This document shows, in pieces, positions 24,111 to 38,100 of a stretch of DNA of 64,000 nt. The notes under the pieces are model-generated. The model did not search any database and had not been told where the DNA came from. It saw nothing but the letters and a program-made list of their open reading frames with translations. The stretch's first letter is position 1, and each line of letters begins with the position of its first letter. Source of the stretch: Phoronis australis (Eukaryota; Phoronida; Phoronidae); contig NMRA01000117.1 in assembly GCA_002633005.1 (NCBI GenBank), positions 486,208 through 550,207 of the forward strand, written 5' to 3'. A program made the position numbers and the translations under genes.

Positions 24111-25207
24111 ATTTGGCAGGTTTCAACGTACTTCATATTCACATTGTCGATTTGTGTTGAGTTTTGCCCTTAGGAAACTATCAAAGCAATTCCCTGTCGT
24201 TAATTCTCGTGATACACATTTGAGGTCTGAACATTTTACACTCACAACTTATTCATCTGTGTTCACAGCTCTTACTGAGATATATCACACTGTTGTAAAT
24301 AAGAGGTGAAAGGGGTGACTTTGATGGTTATCTGGTCACTTGACAGTCATGTTTTAAAGAATGTTTCATCAATAATGGGGTAAAGTACTCAGTTTATCTT
24401 ATGTTTTTGTTGTAAACAGGAGGTGAAAGGGATGACCTGGATGAGGGTGCATGTGAGTCATATGTGGTCAAATAAAGAGTGTTTCACCAGTTATGGGGTA
24501 CAGTACTCTTATGTGGATCATAATGTTGGCAATCCATTGGCCACATTTTGTTTCATTGTATCTCAATTTATTTGGCACCCCCCTCGACTATCAGGAAAAT
24601 ACAATTGATTTCTATTGCATCCATGTTTAGGACATTAAAAAGATTGAAGATTTTTAAGCCAGTCTCAGTTTTTAAGCTAGCAATACAACTCCGAATAAGA
24701 GAATAAGAGAATATTCTTTTGACCACTCAGCATGGAGTGCCTGTGTGTGAACAGCCTCACTGATAAAAAGTTTGACAGAGTTATTGCCATGATCAAGAGC
24801 CTTGACCTGTCTACACTATAGGGTTTCTTGAGGTCCTGACTGTAAGCTGTCAAACTTTTGATGCTAATTACACACAGGCCCTCCATTGGCATGCTGAGAG
24901 GTCACTGAGAGGTCACTCATCAGGAATGATGGAGCATGCAGGTTGTAGTTGTGGTAGTTTTTAGTTGGCAGATCTTGTGCCTTGCATTGTGATGTGAAGT
25001 GAACATTATGTTACGATATTTTGTTTTCTGTCTACTATTGTACCTGAGGATGGTATTTGTTAAATATTGAAATGAAGCTTTCATGTTGCAGTGTGGCATT
25101 TTGTTTTCCACTTCGTACTTGATATTCTCGTTAATTTCTCAATTTTCTGATGACTTCTCATATGATCGATTATCAATGTTTAGGCCACAGCTCTGACATC
25201 CTTTGAT

Positions 25208-25341
25208 GGATCTTTTTTTTAATTGGTATTTTAATAGATCTTGACAATTGCTACGTAGAAATGTAGTCATTTTTGGATCTTTCTTAAATTGGTGTTTAAA
25301 TAGATCTTGACAATCACTACGTGGAAATGTAGTCATTTTTG
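25208..25341. repeat. Direct duplication, offset 67 bp
   Basis: GGATCTTT..AATTGGT followed by AATAGATCTTGACAAT, then CTACGT-GAAATGTAGTCATTT, occurs twice in tandem. Confidence 0.7.
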
Positions 25342-25954
25342 TGCTGGAACTCACTCATCTCATCTCATCATAGTGACTGTCATCATGAATTGTCAGTCAA
25401 AAATAATTATACCATGCAACAAAGATAATATGAAATAAGCATTAATACAAATAACCAAGAAAGTAGACCATTAAAGTTGAGTTGACGGAGGTGTATAACA
25501 AAGAGATATGCTAGAACATAATCTGTAAGGTGAAACAAAGGATCTATCAACAAAACAATAATATAGTGCATTAAAATTAACCTTGTCTGAAACTAATAAA
25601 TATCGAAAGAATTCTTACTTCCATACTAAAACAATTAGGATGACCTGCAATTTCTTTATTTGTGTGTAATAGTTCCAAATGTTGTCATACTAGTAGTTTA
25701 AGGAGTCAGAAAAGTAATTGTCACTGTTAATGAAGCATTTCATGTGAAAACATTGTGCACTGTTGGTCTCTCCACATAGACTTTAGATTGGAAAGTGTTA
25801 GTTTCCTGGCTTCAAATCCGGCTACGACTGTAGTCATTCACAGTTCAGTATCCTCCATTATTTCAAATCTGACAAAATTGTTGGCCTTAATACTGTTAGT
25901 ATTGGTAAAAAGGAATTTTAGAGTGTTTGATTGACATGCCAGGACTTAGGTTAA

Positions 25955-27476
25955 GGTTATCTCCAACCTTATTTAGTGGCCTTCATTCTAACTCGTATAT
26001 CAAAAAAACTAAGCTTTGTCAACTAGTAAAAGTATATATTTTATGAAAGAACAAAGACTACTTTTTTGTATTTATGTGCCATTATTATTTTTACGTAAAA
26101 ACCTTTTTTAATTCAAAATTTCATTTTTAAGAAAGGTATGGTACATTCATATAGCAAAGTTAACCCCTCGGTCGATGTTAATGAAACCTTTTTTAAATGA
26201 AAACTTCACCAGTTACCTCAAAAATGCTGTTAGGAATTTTGGATTAGTCTTATCGTTTGGTTTCTATGACAAATCAACCCGCAAAACATAAGGTATTTTT
26301 GTAAAAAATTGAAGTCATATTCGTCTTAGTGTCACATTACGCAAAAACTAGGCTTTTATATCAAAAATCCTAACAGTGTTTTTGAGATTAGTGTTCTTAA
26401 GTTCAAATAATGATTTGCAATAGTCTGCCACATCTTTTTGCATGCCTACCCAAAAGTAGCGATTGCTAATCAAGGCAAATGTTCTCTCATACCCTTAGGT
26501 GCCCAGCTGCATCATGCAGAGACACCATAATCTAACTTCGTAGCGACTGTGGCACAACTAACGTACTAACAACTTCATTATCAACTGAAGAGACCCTGTA
26601 TATGAACAGCATTCCCCGATCTAAGTACAGACTATTCCAATACCTCAAATATTTCCGTACACCGCTATTTGCGGTGTCAACAGGCTTACGTCCCGTCACA
26701 CTATGTTAGCTATTTCAACGTTCACTCGCAATGTCAACTGATTTTGCAGTTCGTAACTAACTTATTACCATTAAAACCTCAAATAGACGTATTGTTCCCA
26801 GCCAACTTTTACTGTTGTTTACGACCTACTTTCTAAGTAGGTCACAGTTCATAGCCTGTACACATCACGTGCTGGGAGACTGATATGAAACCAAGTAAGA
26901 AATGGATTACAAAAATCGAATCGGTGGTTAAAGTATGTCGTTAGCATGAGATCGAAACATTGAAATGTCAACTTATTCATTGAATTAAGGAATTAGGGTG
27001 AGGATTATCTCTTTTCACAGCTTTCTGTGTTCTTGACCATAGAGGCTTGAGGCGACTCATAGCATTCGTTTTCAACGCCAACGGTCGTATGCATGTAGAC
27101 GTACATTACTCCCTTAGGGTAAAAACTACGTTTTGTCTTTGCTTTCGCCGGCCCATTCTATCATAAGTACACCTCGTTGGCTCAATGTTATGGCACTTTG
27201 TGAATGAAAAGACTGAGGGTATGCGAAGCTATTCTGTACCTGGCGGGAGATTCGATACAATTGAAAGCCCTTTAACCTTTGACCTTGGATAAGTTGTAAA
27301 CAAATATCCACGCGGTTGTGCGGTTTCACTGAAAGTGGTTTTGCTAAATCTTTTTTTTCTCGTTACGCGGATATTTTGTATTTGAAGTTCCCGAGAATGA
27401 AGATAAGGTATTATGCTAGACACAAGTGAAATATTGTAAAAATGGCCAATTTTTGTGAATTATGTTGGAGATAACC
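25955..27476 (-). mobile_element. TTAA-type non-autonomous transposon, copy B (1.5 kb)
   Basis: The element is bounded by TTAA (25951-25954 and 27477-27480). Its 13-bp terminal inverted repeats are perfect: GGTTATCTCCAAC at the left and GTTGGAGATAACC at the right. TTAA target duplications are known for piggyBac and Kolobok superfamilies. No transposase is readable. It is the better-preserved copy of the element at 22060-23393 and lies in the opposite orientation 2.6 kb away. Confidence 0.75.
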
Positions 27477-27480
27477 TTAA

Positions 27481-28578
27481 GAGGCTCAATATCACCACAT
27501 CTCAAACCTGCAACAACACAATGAGTGTTATTAGGTTCATGAACATCCTGGAAGGATGACCTGTGAATGACCCCATTGTGTTACAAGAAAAGTGTCTTCC
27601 ACAGCATTGGTTAACTTGAATAACATGGAGGTAGTAGGTAAATTTTTGTTCTTCTGTATAGAGATCAGTGCAGGTGCCAGCATCCTCAGCTCCGAATTTG
27701 CCTGAGCAAAGGATACCAATTATAACAGTGTGCCTGCATGTTAATATTGAGTCAAACTGGACAGAAATTTGTCGCAGAACTTTCACCTGACAGTTTAGTT
27801 TCTTCTTGCATGTCTAATTAAAGTGTCTCTTATGCATTACTTAAACAGTTTCCATGTTTTAAGTTGCACATTTTCAGTAAAATGAAGTTTATATGGATTA
27901 ACATGTTACATATGGTGAATGGTAAACAACAGCATTTACACACAAGCTGTCGCCCATCATGATTTCTGGTACCCTTGATAGATGTAGGTTATACATTTAC
28001 TGTGGGTACCAGAGTAAGAAATCTTGGCAACTAAAGTTTGTGTAAGCCAGATCGAATTTTAAAAGCATGTTTTCTTAAATCTGATCTTGATGAAAAAGCA
28101 GACTAATACAAATGTGTGGTTTGCATGCATAACATGTGGTGACAGTATTTTTCGCAGTATATCTGGCTGTGTGGAAAACATAATAGTCAGATAGGGCCAT
28201 CTGGGATTAAACGACGATAGAACTCTTCTTTGTCCTGGAGATAAGAAAGTGTGTGACCTCATTTTAGAAATCGAGCACATTTTGTGCCTGTTGCTCATGT
28301 CAGGAAGGTGAAGAATTTCAGATCATGCATCCACGGGTATTTGTTCATTTTATCAAACTTTCTCAAGTCGCAGTTCCAACCTGGCCAAAGCAGTAATACT
28401 TCATTGGCAACTGAGAAAAAACTTGTAAAGAATCAGACAACAAATAACATATGAAACTCCAGTGGCACTAAAATGAGGCAACAAATGTGCCTGACGAATG
28501 TTTACAACATTTTGGGTAAATGCAGCGAGATTCGAGTGTCACTGTGTAATCTGGGACGGCACTGTTGTTGAAGATTTT
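27481..28578. other. Gene-free intergenic stretch
   Basis: Only short chance open frames on both strands; no known protein, RNA or repeat boundary recognised. Confidence 0.4.
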
Positions 28579-28864
28579 GTCAGGGAAGGGTAGCCTACAA
28601 TTCTGTCAGTGAAGGGTAGCCTACAATTCTGTCAGTGAAGGGTAGCCTACAATTCTGTCAGTGAAGGGTAGCCTACAATTCTGTCAGGGAAGGGTAGCCT
28701 ACAATTCTGTCAGTGAAGCTTAGCCTACAATTCTGTCAGGGAAGGGTAGCCTACAATTCTGTCAGTGAAGTGTAGCCTACAATTCTGTCACGGAAGGGTA
28801 GCCTACAATTATGTCAGTGAAGGGTATCCTACAATTCTGTCAGGGAAGGGTAGCCTACAATTCT
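28579..28864 (+). repeat. 26-bp minisatellite, 11 copies
   Basis: The unit GAAGGGTAGCCTACAATTCT plus GTCAGT repeats 11 times with few substitutions, alternating GTCAGTGAA and GTCAGGGAA variants. It ends about 70 bp upstream of the element copy at 28933. An open frame crossing the array is an artefact. Confidence 0.92.
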
Positions 28865-28932
28865 GGAAATGTGTTTGTTCTGTTTATTTTGAAAAAATAA
28901 TGCATGTTGAAAGGGCATCATTAGAGAATACA

Positions 28933-30450
28933 TTTTTATGCGCCCACATATTTATATGTGGACGCATTATGCCGTCATCTCTGTCCGTCCGTCCGGGGGG
29001 CGTCCGGCGTCCGCTGCTCTATCTCCAAAACCCTTTGACATACGTTCATGAAATTTGGCACATATGTTCCATTCATGAATGGGACGACATTTGCGAACTT
29101 TTGGACGGATCCGACTACCGGTGTGCCCCCTAGTGGCAATTTTAGTTTTTTACGCTTACCTTTGTATCTTCAAAAGTCCTAAACGGATTTTCATGAAATT
29201 TGGTATGTAGGCACGTATTAGTGAGATGACGCTATCCTGCCGTTTTCAGATGGATTCGACGTAGTTTGTGCCACCTAGTGGCCATTTTTAGTGTTTTCGA
29301 GTCTGTTTTTGTGCGTCCACCCCTCTATCAACCAAACCGCTCAAAGGATGATTGTGAAAATTGGCATGTATATGCTTACTATGTAGAGGACGGTTGACGA
29401 TGATTTTCCGATGATTTCGACTACTGTGGCGCCTCCTAGTGGCAGTTTTTTTTTTGCGCCTATGACTGTATCTCCTAAACCGTTCGCAGGATCTTTACGA
29501 AATTGTGTAAGTATATTTATATGATGTTAACAACGGAAGATGACGACTTTTGGACGGATCCGACTACCGGTGTGCCCCCTAGTGGCAATTTTAGTTTTTT
29601 ACGCTTACCTTTGTATCTTCAAAAGTCCTGAACGGATTTTCATGAAATTTGGTATGTAGGCACCTGTTAGTGAGATGACGCTATCCTCCCGTTTTCAGAT
29701 GGATTCGACATAGTTTGCGCCACCTAGTGGCCATTTTTACTGTTTTCGAGTCTGTATTTTTGCGTCCACTCCTCTATCAACCAAACCGCTCAAAGGATGA
29801 TTGTGAAAATTGGTGTGTATGTGCTTACTATAAGGAAGACAGCTGACAATGATTTTCAGACGATTTGGACTTCTGTGGCGCCTCCTAGTGGCAGTTTTGT
29901 TTTTTTGCACCCATGGCTGTATCTCCCAAACCGTTTGCAGGATCTTTACTAAATTTAGCAAGTGTATTTATGTGATGTTGACAACGGACGATGACGACTT
30001 TAGGATGATTCTGACTACCGGTATGTCTCTAGTGGCAGTTTTAGTATTTGCCGCTAGTGGCAATTTTGGTATTTTACATTGACCTCTGTATTTTCATAGG
30101 TCTTCAGGTGTATACTTTGTGTTACTTCGTGACTATGAAGGAAAAGTTCCAAGTAGAAATTTGTTTCTGGCATTCTAATGCTGTGCTCGTAAGTTGGTAA
30201 ATTTGTTTTTAATTCTTTCTGTGGTGCTTTAAGCAACTGGTGTATAGGATGTGCTTGTATTATGAAGATTACTCACATTTTGCCCCTAGCCTATTGAGGA
30301 GACAATGACCATGCCTTTCCATTTTGCAAAGTATAACATACTACATATATTCCCTCTACTGGCCACTTTATGGTACCAATAAACAACCCTAGAAGGATAC
30401 CGTATGCGGTGCAATTGTGGGCACATTTCAACGCTCTGCATTGCTCTTGT
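28933..30450 (+). mobile_element. Tandem-repeat-cored element, copy 2 (most complete)
   Basis: The left hairpin CCACATATTTATATGTGG and the right hairpin CAACGCTCTGC(A/G)TTG bound the copy. CTAGTGGC marks fall at 29130, 29275, 29436, 29579, 29724, 29885 and 30029, i.e. spacings 145, 161, 143, 145, 161, 144. This is a higher-order repeat of about 449 bp made from three related subunits, repeated twice. A unique tail of about 400 bp follows, containing AATAAA and ACCGTATGCGGT-type palindromes. The motif ATGCGCCCACA at the left reappears inverted (TGTGGGCACAT) near the right end. No protein. Confidence 0.78.
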
Positions 30451-32166
30451 TTAAAATTAAGCTGATTTTCATTAAAATTCATTTTGTACTGATTTTTCAT
30501 GAAGATGGAACAAAAGGGTGCGTATCTTTCTGGAAGGTGCCAATGCTTCATTTAACTTAAAAAATGAACTTCACTTGCAAGTTGCAGTATATCTTTACAA
30601 ACTGTAAGATTGAAATACACTGCAATTGACCAAAAATTCAAAATCCAATAATGTGGTATGAATTATTGATCAATATTCCATTTTTGTCCTCTTTCCTGTC
30701 TTAATGGACGTGGAATGACAATTTGATGTATTTCGTTTTCGCGGTGCTCACGCACATTGTTTAAAATGTTCGTTGTTCATTGTAAACGGATTTTTACTTC
30801 CATGTTTCAAAGGGTCGTAGGTGGCCAGGTGAGGAATTTGTTGACGCAGATCCAGAATTTGATGAAGAAAAAATTGTCTGTTGAATTGACAACATTTCTT
30901 TGGTGGAAGTCGATGGAAACTTTACCAGAATTGAGGTCCGCTTTTGTTCTACTTTGTCCCTTTATTTGCCTCACAATACCTACTTTACCATACTTTTTGT
31001 TAAGAAAATATCAGTTACCACCCTTCTCATACTCGTTCAGGTGAAACAGCTTGAAAACTTAAATTCATCACTTGATAGTCAAAATGGTCTAAGTACGGTA
31101 TTTATAATTAGCGTTAGTGTCATATTCTACTGCCAGGTCAGGTGGTAGTGTCAATTTTTAAAAAGCTTATCTTTACTGCTATTTTGATCTGTTTTGCTCA
31201 TTATGTTAGTAACAGGATTTTAAAATGTGTCTGTAAAAATGCCTGAGATGGCATTTACATCAATGATGACGCAACTCTTTTAGTGTCAACATTTTGCCAT
31301 ATTTTGCCTCCAAATTCACTAGTAAATTACACAAAAATGTGCAACTTTATACTCGGGAACATTTTACATTATTTTGAAAAGTACAATAAGGTAGAAAATG
31401 TCCACATAATATTGGCAGGTGAAAGTACTCTCAAAATCTTTTTTAAAGCTGCTACATCTCAGGGCCCACTGACAACATGCTCTTGTATTCGAAACACAAA
31501 CGTACCTCAGTTGCATTGCCCTAAATATGTGCATATAGCTCACCACCAGTCAATATTTCCAGGTCAATAGTTGCTCATATTGATCCCTGCTATGGTAACA
31601 AATTATTCACATCGACTGTTGCTCAGGTAACCTCCATTTCATTCTTTTTATTTTGTGAAGTTCAGGGTATTTCATTGTGTTTTGATATTTTTCTGCTTAC
31701 AAGCCAAAACTTTGCCCTGTGTACCATGAGCACGTCATCGCACTCGAAAATCTTTTGGAGCCTTTTTATTGTCATCTAATTTTTAATGTCACATGTCTTT
31801 TTAAATAACCTTAAAATATAAAGCACTCAGTGAGTGAAGACTATTGTAGTGATTGTGTGATTGTTTTTTTTTTGATATTGCGAGTGTCTCCCAAAAGCTT
31901 TTTCTAAAATTTTTCCACAATTATTCAGTTAAAAATTGGTACCTGACTGACTGACTGTTATCGAAAGCTCGAGCATACCCCAATCTGAGCCTCTTTCCAT
32001 CAATTACTTTGGCCAAGTAATCAAATATTAAAACAATTATTGACATTCACACGCGATCATTATCTTGGTTTTCACCCAGACCCCAAGAGTCACAACTTTT
32101 GAGTCTGATAATGAACATACTGGCATTGGTGAAAGTCAATAATGATGTACAAAAATATCTTTTCAG
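30451..32166. other. Upstream region of the SLC16 gene, no supported exon
   Basis: A 5' leader exon for the SLC16 gene is expected somewhere upstream of the acceptor at 32165-32166, but I cannot place it. At 30817-30960 two adjacent frames read GEEFVDADPEFDEEKIVC then a stop, and VEVDGNFTRIEVRF. These look like a decayed coding fragment of unknown origin. Confidence 0.35.
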
Positions 32167-32191
32167 GACCAGTGAAAAAGTGATCTCAATC

Positions 32192-35100
32192 ATGGCCGAT
32201 CAGAGCGTAGACGAAAATGATGATGGAGATGACAACTTGCCAACACCACCAGATGGCGGTTGGGGCTGGGTAGTGTGTGCTGCCTCGTTCATGGCTCACT
32301 TCATTGCTGATGGTGTTTCAGCGTCATTTGGTGTTCTGTACGTTGATTTGCTGGATTATTTTGGCCAAAGTAAAGGAGAAACTGCTTTGGTCGGTTCACT
32401 GTTTTATGGTGTTCCTCTGCTAGCGGGACCAGTTGCTGGTGCTCTGACAAACAAGTTTGGTTGTCGAATGGTAACAATCGCTGGTAGTTTGTTGACAGCT
32501 GTAGGATTTTTGGGGAGTTTTTTCTGCGATACATTTGGGTTGTTGTGCTTCTTTTTTGGCATTGTCTCTGGTTTGGGTCTTGCCTGTGTTTATGTTCCGG
32601 CCATTATAATTGTTTCCTTTTACTTCGATAACAAGCGTTCCCTTGCTACTGGTATTGCTGTTTCTGGTTCTGGCACGGGTACATTTGTGTTCGCCCCATT
32701 TACTGAGTATTTGCTCAACTTGTATGGGTGGAGAGGCACGGTCTTGATCACCAGTGGAATTGTCTTGAACATTGCCGTGTTTGGAGCTCTCTACAGACCA
32801 CTTGAATTCTCAAGGCAGGACAAGAGGAGAAATTATGAGAGGTCTTTGGCAAAATTTTCCAAGCTCACACAGTCGACGGATGAGAATGAACGTGTAACAA
32901 TAACGAATGGTGTTGGTCAGCGACATGCTATGAGTCGTTCCTTGCAAGATTTTTCGACGTGCAGCAATAATAAAGGGACCGGTACAGATTTGAGAAAAGA
33001 TGTTTTGTCCATTAATGGCTTGCGTCCACATGCCTCTTCAGCTAATGCCTTAGATAAGTCCAACCATGCAAGCTGTTATAGTATAAAGCCAGTGAATAAC
33101 AAAGAGAATACAGCAGTGGAAAGTAAAATGACATTAGCACCTATAGAGCGAAAAGACATTTTTTATCGTGGGAGTGTTATACGACTGAATGTTCCGAAGT
33201 CTCTTGTAAAAAGTTGTCCGCAGCTGAACTCGCAATCAACAGGAGAAACTAAAGAGCCTCTCTGTGGCTGTATTCACAGAGTAACTCCAGATACCTTGAA
33301 GAGGATGTTAGATTATTCATTGTTTAAGAACGTTGTTTATGATCTGTTCTTTTTTTCTAGTGCTTTTCTTTATTTGTGGAGCGACACCCCTGGTACATAC
33401 ATAGTAGACCATGCTAAAACTTTGGGAGTTGTTACTACAGATGCATCGTTTTTGATTTCTATTATGGGCATTACGGGCACTATAGGTCAGATTAGCTATG
33501 GCTACATAGGTGACCTAAAGCAAGTCAACGCAATGCTGCTCTATAGCATTTCTTTAGTAACATGTGGTGCTGCTCTGGCCTTATTACAGTTTGCTCATCG
33601 TTACGAACTCGTGTGTTTGGTTTGTGTGGTATTTGAGTTCTGCCTCAGTGCTAACTATACCCTGGAGACAATTCTTATTGTTGAATTACTAGGATTAGAC
33701 CAGCTGACCAATGCATATGGACTTATCATGTGTGGCCAAGGAATAGCAAGCTTATCGGGACCACCTATTGCAGGTAAGTGGTAATAATGTGTTACCAAGT
33801 ACGTGGATTTTTGTCACAATTCTGTTCATGTCGTTTTGCCAATTTGTTACAGCCTGCCTTCAAGACATAGCACTAGATAGACATTCTTTGAAGTTGTGCA
33901 GAACGATGACATTTTTGCCCCATGTCATCTGCTTAGTTAGGAAACTCCTAAGGCGACTGAATATGGACAGAATGTGAATGCTTTCTTAAAGCTACACATA
34001 ATGCTCACCTTGGCAAACCAGTTTTCGGCTTTGTTTTGGTATGGAACCCTTTTTATTATGCGCCCACATATTTATATGTGGACGCATTATGCTGTCATCT
34101 CTGTCCGTCCGTCCGTCCGNNNNNNNNNNNNNNNNNNNNNNNNNNNNNNNNNNNNNNNNNNNNNNNNNNNNNNNNNNNNNNNNNNNNNNNNNNNNNNNNN
34201 NNNNNNNNNNNNNNNNNNNNNNNNNNNNNNNNNNNNNNNNNNNNNNNNNNNNNNNNNNNNNNNNNNNNNNNNNNNNNNNNNNNNNNNNNNNNNNNNNNNN
34301 NNNNNNNNNNNNNNNNNNNNNNNNNNNNNNNNNNNNNNNNNNNNNNNNNNNNNNNNNNNNNNNNNNNNNNNNNNNNNNNNNNNNNNNNNNNNNNNNNNNN
34401 NNNNNNNNNNNNNNNNNNNNNNNNNNNNNNNNNNNNNNNNNNNNNNNNNNNNNNNNNNNNNNNNNNNNNNNNNNNNNNNNNNNNNNNNNNNNNNNNNNNN
34501 NNNNNNNNNNNNNNNNNNNNNNNNNNNNNNNNNNNNNNNNNNNNNNNNNNNNNNNNNNNNNNNNNNNNNNNNNNNNNNNNNNNNNNNNNNNNNNNNNNNN
34601 NNNNNNNNNNNNNNNNNNNNNNNNNNNNCGTCCACTCCTCTATCAACCAAACCGCTCAAAGGATGATTGTGAAAATTGGTGTGTATGTGCTTACTATATG
34701 GAAGACAGCTGACAATGATTTTCAGACGATTTGGACTTCTGTGGCGCCTCCTAGTGGCAGTTTTGTTTTTTTGCACCCATGGCTGTATCTCCCAAACCGT
34801 TTGCAGGATCTTTACTAAATTTAGCAAGTGTATTTATGTGATGTTGACAACGGACGATGACGACTTTAGGATGATTCTGACTACCGGTATGTCTCTAGTG
34901 GCAATTTTAGTATTTGCCTCTAGTGGCAATTTTGGTATTTTACATTGACCTCTGTATTTTCATAGGTCTTCAGGTGTATACTTTGTGTTACTTCGTGACT
35001 ATGAAGGAAAAGTTCCAAGTAGAAATTTGTTTCTGGCATTCTAATGCTGTGCTCGTATGTTGGTAAATTTGTTTTTAATTCTTTCTGTGGTGCTTTAAGC

Positions 35101-38100
35101 AACTGGTGTATAGGATGTGCTTGTATTATGAAGATTACTCACATTTTGCCCCTAGCCTATTGAGGAGACAATGACCATGCCTTTCCATTTTGCAAAGTAC
35201 AACATACTACATATATGCCCTCTACTGGCCACTTTATGGTACCAATAAACAACCCTAGAAGGATACCGTATACGGTGCAATTGTGGGCGCATTTCAATGC
35301 TCTGCGTTGCTCTTGTAGCATTTCTCATGTAGAAATCCTACCTTGACACCATCACCGGTTATGATTGAGCAACTCGACCGGTTTACGTTCCTCAAAATCT
35401 GCCGGCATTAACCATAAACACCATCGCCTCAGGCTGCTGATTATATGTTAGTGTTCTCTAGATAATCAAACCCATCATAATAAACACACTGGGGATGACA
35501 ACAGTTTTTTTAAATTTTGGCCATGGAAGTTTTTAAATAGCATATTTGAATAGTTCATGAAAAGTACACGTGATTAGCTTTTTGAATTTTGAAAATCGGA
35601 CAAGAAATGCTACTTATACTACCTGATCATTTGTGTAATGTTGCCATATTATGCTCCTCTTTAATTCTGCTGGGTGTGCAATATAGTTGGGCCAATTACC
35701 AAACTACCAGGCAGCAGTTGGATTTTAAGGTATGCCGATTAGTGTTATGTACAATTCTTGGCATGTTATTATAAACTGTTAAAAACCACAAACCTGATTG
35801 AGTTTATTTTTGCTTCAAAAGAAAAAGCCATTTCTGCTAATCTATTTCAGCTTGAAGTTTGCTTTTTTGGCTTGACCTAAGTAGCCTTGCACCGGTCTTT
35901 AAGTTTATTTTTCTGTAATATATACAATACACAATCATTTGAGCATTGTGCCACATACCAATGTTTAATGAACAGCATAAATAACCACAAAATTAAAAAA
36001 TGCTGAAAGGTCCATTGCTATATAAATCTCTCTTCACATTACTCTCTGTCATGGCACCCCCTGTAGGGAAATGCGGCCCTGTGAAAGATTGTGATTGACG
36101 CCCAGAAATCGTGTGTGTCAGCACCAATGTGCATGCCTTGATTTGAATGTTTGTAGTTAACATATTTTGTGGGAATGAGTCGAAAAAGTTTTGTAAATTG
36201 TATGTTTTGTTTGACATGTTGTTACCCTGAGCGTCAGTCAGACAGCATGAACTTGTGCAAACGAAGTGCATCGATTTAGTCAGAATCCTCAAACTAGAAA
36301 GACATTTCTCAATTATAAATGGAGCACTATTCTTGTACAGTCGTAATGCATGAATATTATTTTCCAACCATGTTATTTTGTTCTGTAAAGCACACATGTG
36401 AAGTGTAGGTGGCACTAAGAATTTGTTCAACATTTTGCCATCAGTCGACACAGTTCGTATTTCTCTAGTTTTCCTCTATTTTGGATGTCTCCAGTCATGT
36501 AATATACTGAAGGCTTTAGACATAGATGTTTTGGCATTTCTATTTCAGAATGACAGATACTTCTGTTGTATAAAAATGACAAAATGTAGCTTGACCTTTG
36601 AATTATGTTGAAGGAAAACTTTGGGCAGTATTTCCTGACTGATATGCTTATTTTACATTATTACAAGTTTTGTGTGAATGATCACAATGTTCAGTAAAAC
36701 TCTTCAATTCGTGACCAAAATCATGTGTCACATTGTCCCTTTTTATTTCTTCAAAGGCTTACTATGAAGCTGCAAATACCTCAAATGTTCCCATGTGTTT
36801 GGTGACAGCTGGTTGTCCTGAAATTTGGCTGAATGAAATTTCACTTTTGCGCCATATTGCCTCTTAAAGAATTTCTGCTGTCGTTTGATGACAAAACCAA
36901 CTAATGACATCAGTAAGTGAGCAAATTAAAGGTACACAGCCCGACTTTCCAACGATATAAGTTTCCACTTTCATGAAACATGGAATTGTTTAAAATATGC
37001 ATCCCGTCCACTCACTCACAATATGGTAGTCTCTCTTTGTAAATACAAGACAAGATACTGATATCACTACCAGAAAAAGTGATGAGCACAATCCCAAAAT
37101 TTTAGCTACACAGACAAGTGCAATTGATAAAGACACTTATTGACATTAGTAGAGACAACAGGACCCACACACATTATATACCTCAGTGTGGCTGATTAAG
37201 TTGGATGTCTGTGAGTGTTGTCATCAGGAATGTTAAGATTATGTAAGACCTTACCAACTTGTCTGGTTATATAACCGAATATCTAAGAAACTATAGATTT
37301 TAAGTCCCTAAAAGTAAATATTTTCTTCAAATAGAAAACATGCAGAATTTGATTTTTTGACTATTTACCAATCTGCTATTAATTGGGTCACTGATGTGAC
37401 CATGTCCTTTTAATAAAATTTAACAAAAAAGACAGGTACGTCCAAAACAAAATCACAGTATCAATAACACAACCAAATTTTGTTCCACGTTAAAGGCGAA
37501 GTCAACCTTTTTTCATGTCACTTTTAGCCAAAATAAAGTTCGTTGATTATCCCAGACACATTTTTCACTTAATTACATCTTTTTGTAATTTGATTAATTT
37601 CTCGTCCTCTACTCGGGAAGTGACGTTTTGGGAGGCAAGAGTTTCGCGCCAATTTCTTTTCATTATAGTCTGATTGTGAGAGCTGTTGAGACAGTCATTG
37701 TTCTACCTCGGTTGTGATAAGTTCGGTCGTCGTTTGCTTTTGTTTACAAGTCAGTCAACATGCCACTCATTATCGTCTCACACGCGCTTTGGGTACCTTG
37801 CGTCGCTTTCCGAAGGATGACACACTTCGCCGTACTTGGCTAGCTCGTTCATATGAAGAACGCAGCGCTACCCGTCCACGCAACGTACGAAGCAGTGGAG
37901 GGTTACCGAGTGCGTGGCATGCATTTTCTACCGTCAGATTACGACAGAGATATGTACGCTGAATTGATGAAGGTCCCTGCGAAACAACGCCTGAAGAAGG
38001 GTACCATGCCGACGTTGTTGATTCCCGGCAGTGCCCCGTCGCCAATCCCGAGAAGTGCGTTTTTGAAGCGAGAAGCCTCGCGAGCTGTGGCCACTATATA

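Noticed and set aside
33974-34827. Open frames of 180-260 codons
   Set aside because: They run through 509 Ns, and the known flanks belong to the tandem-repeat element.
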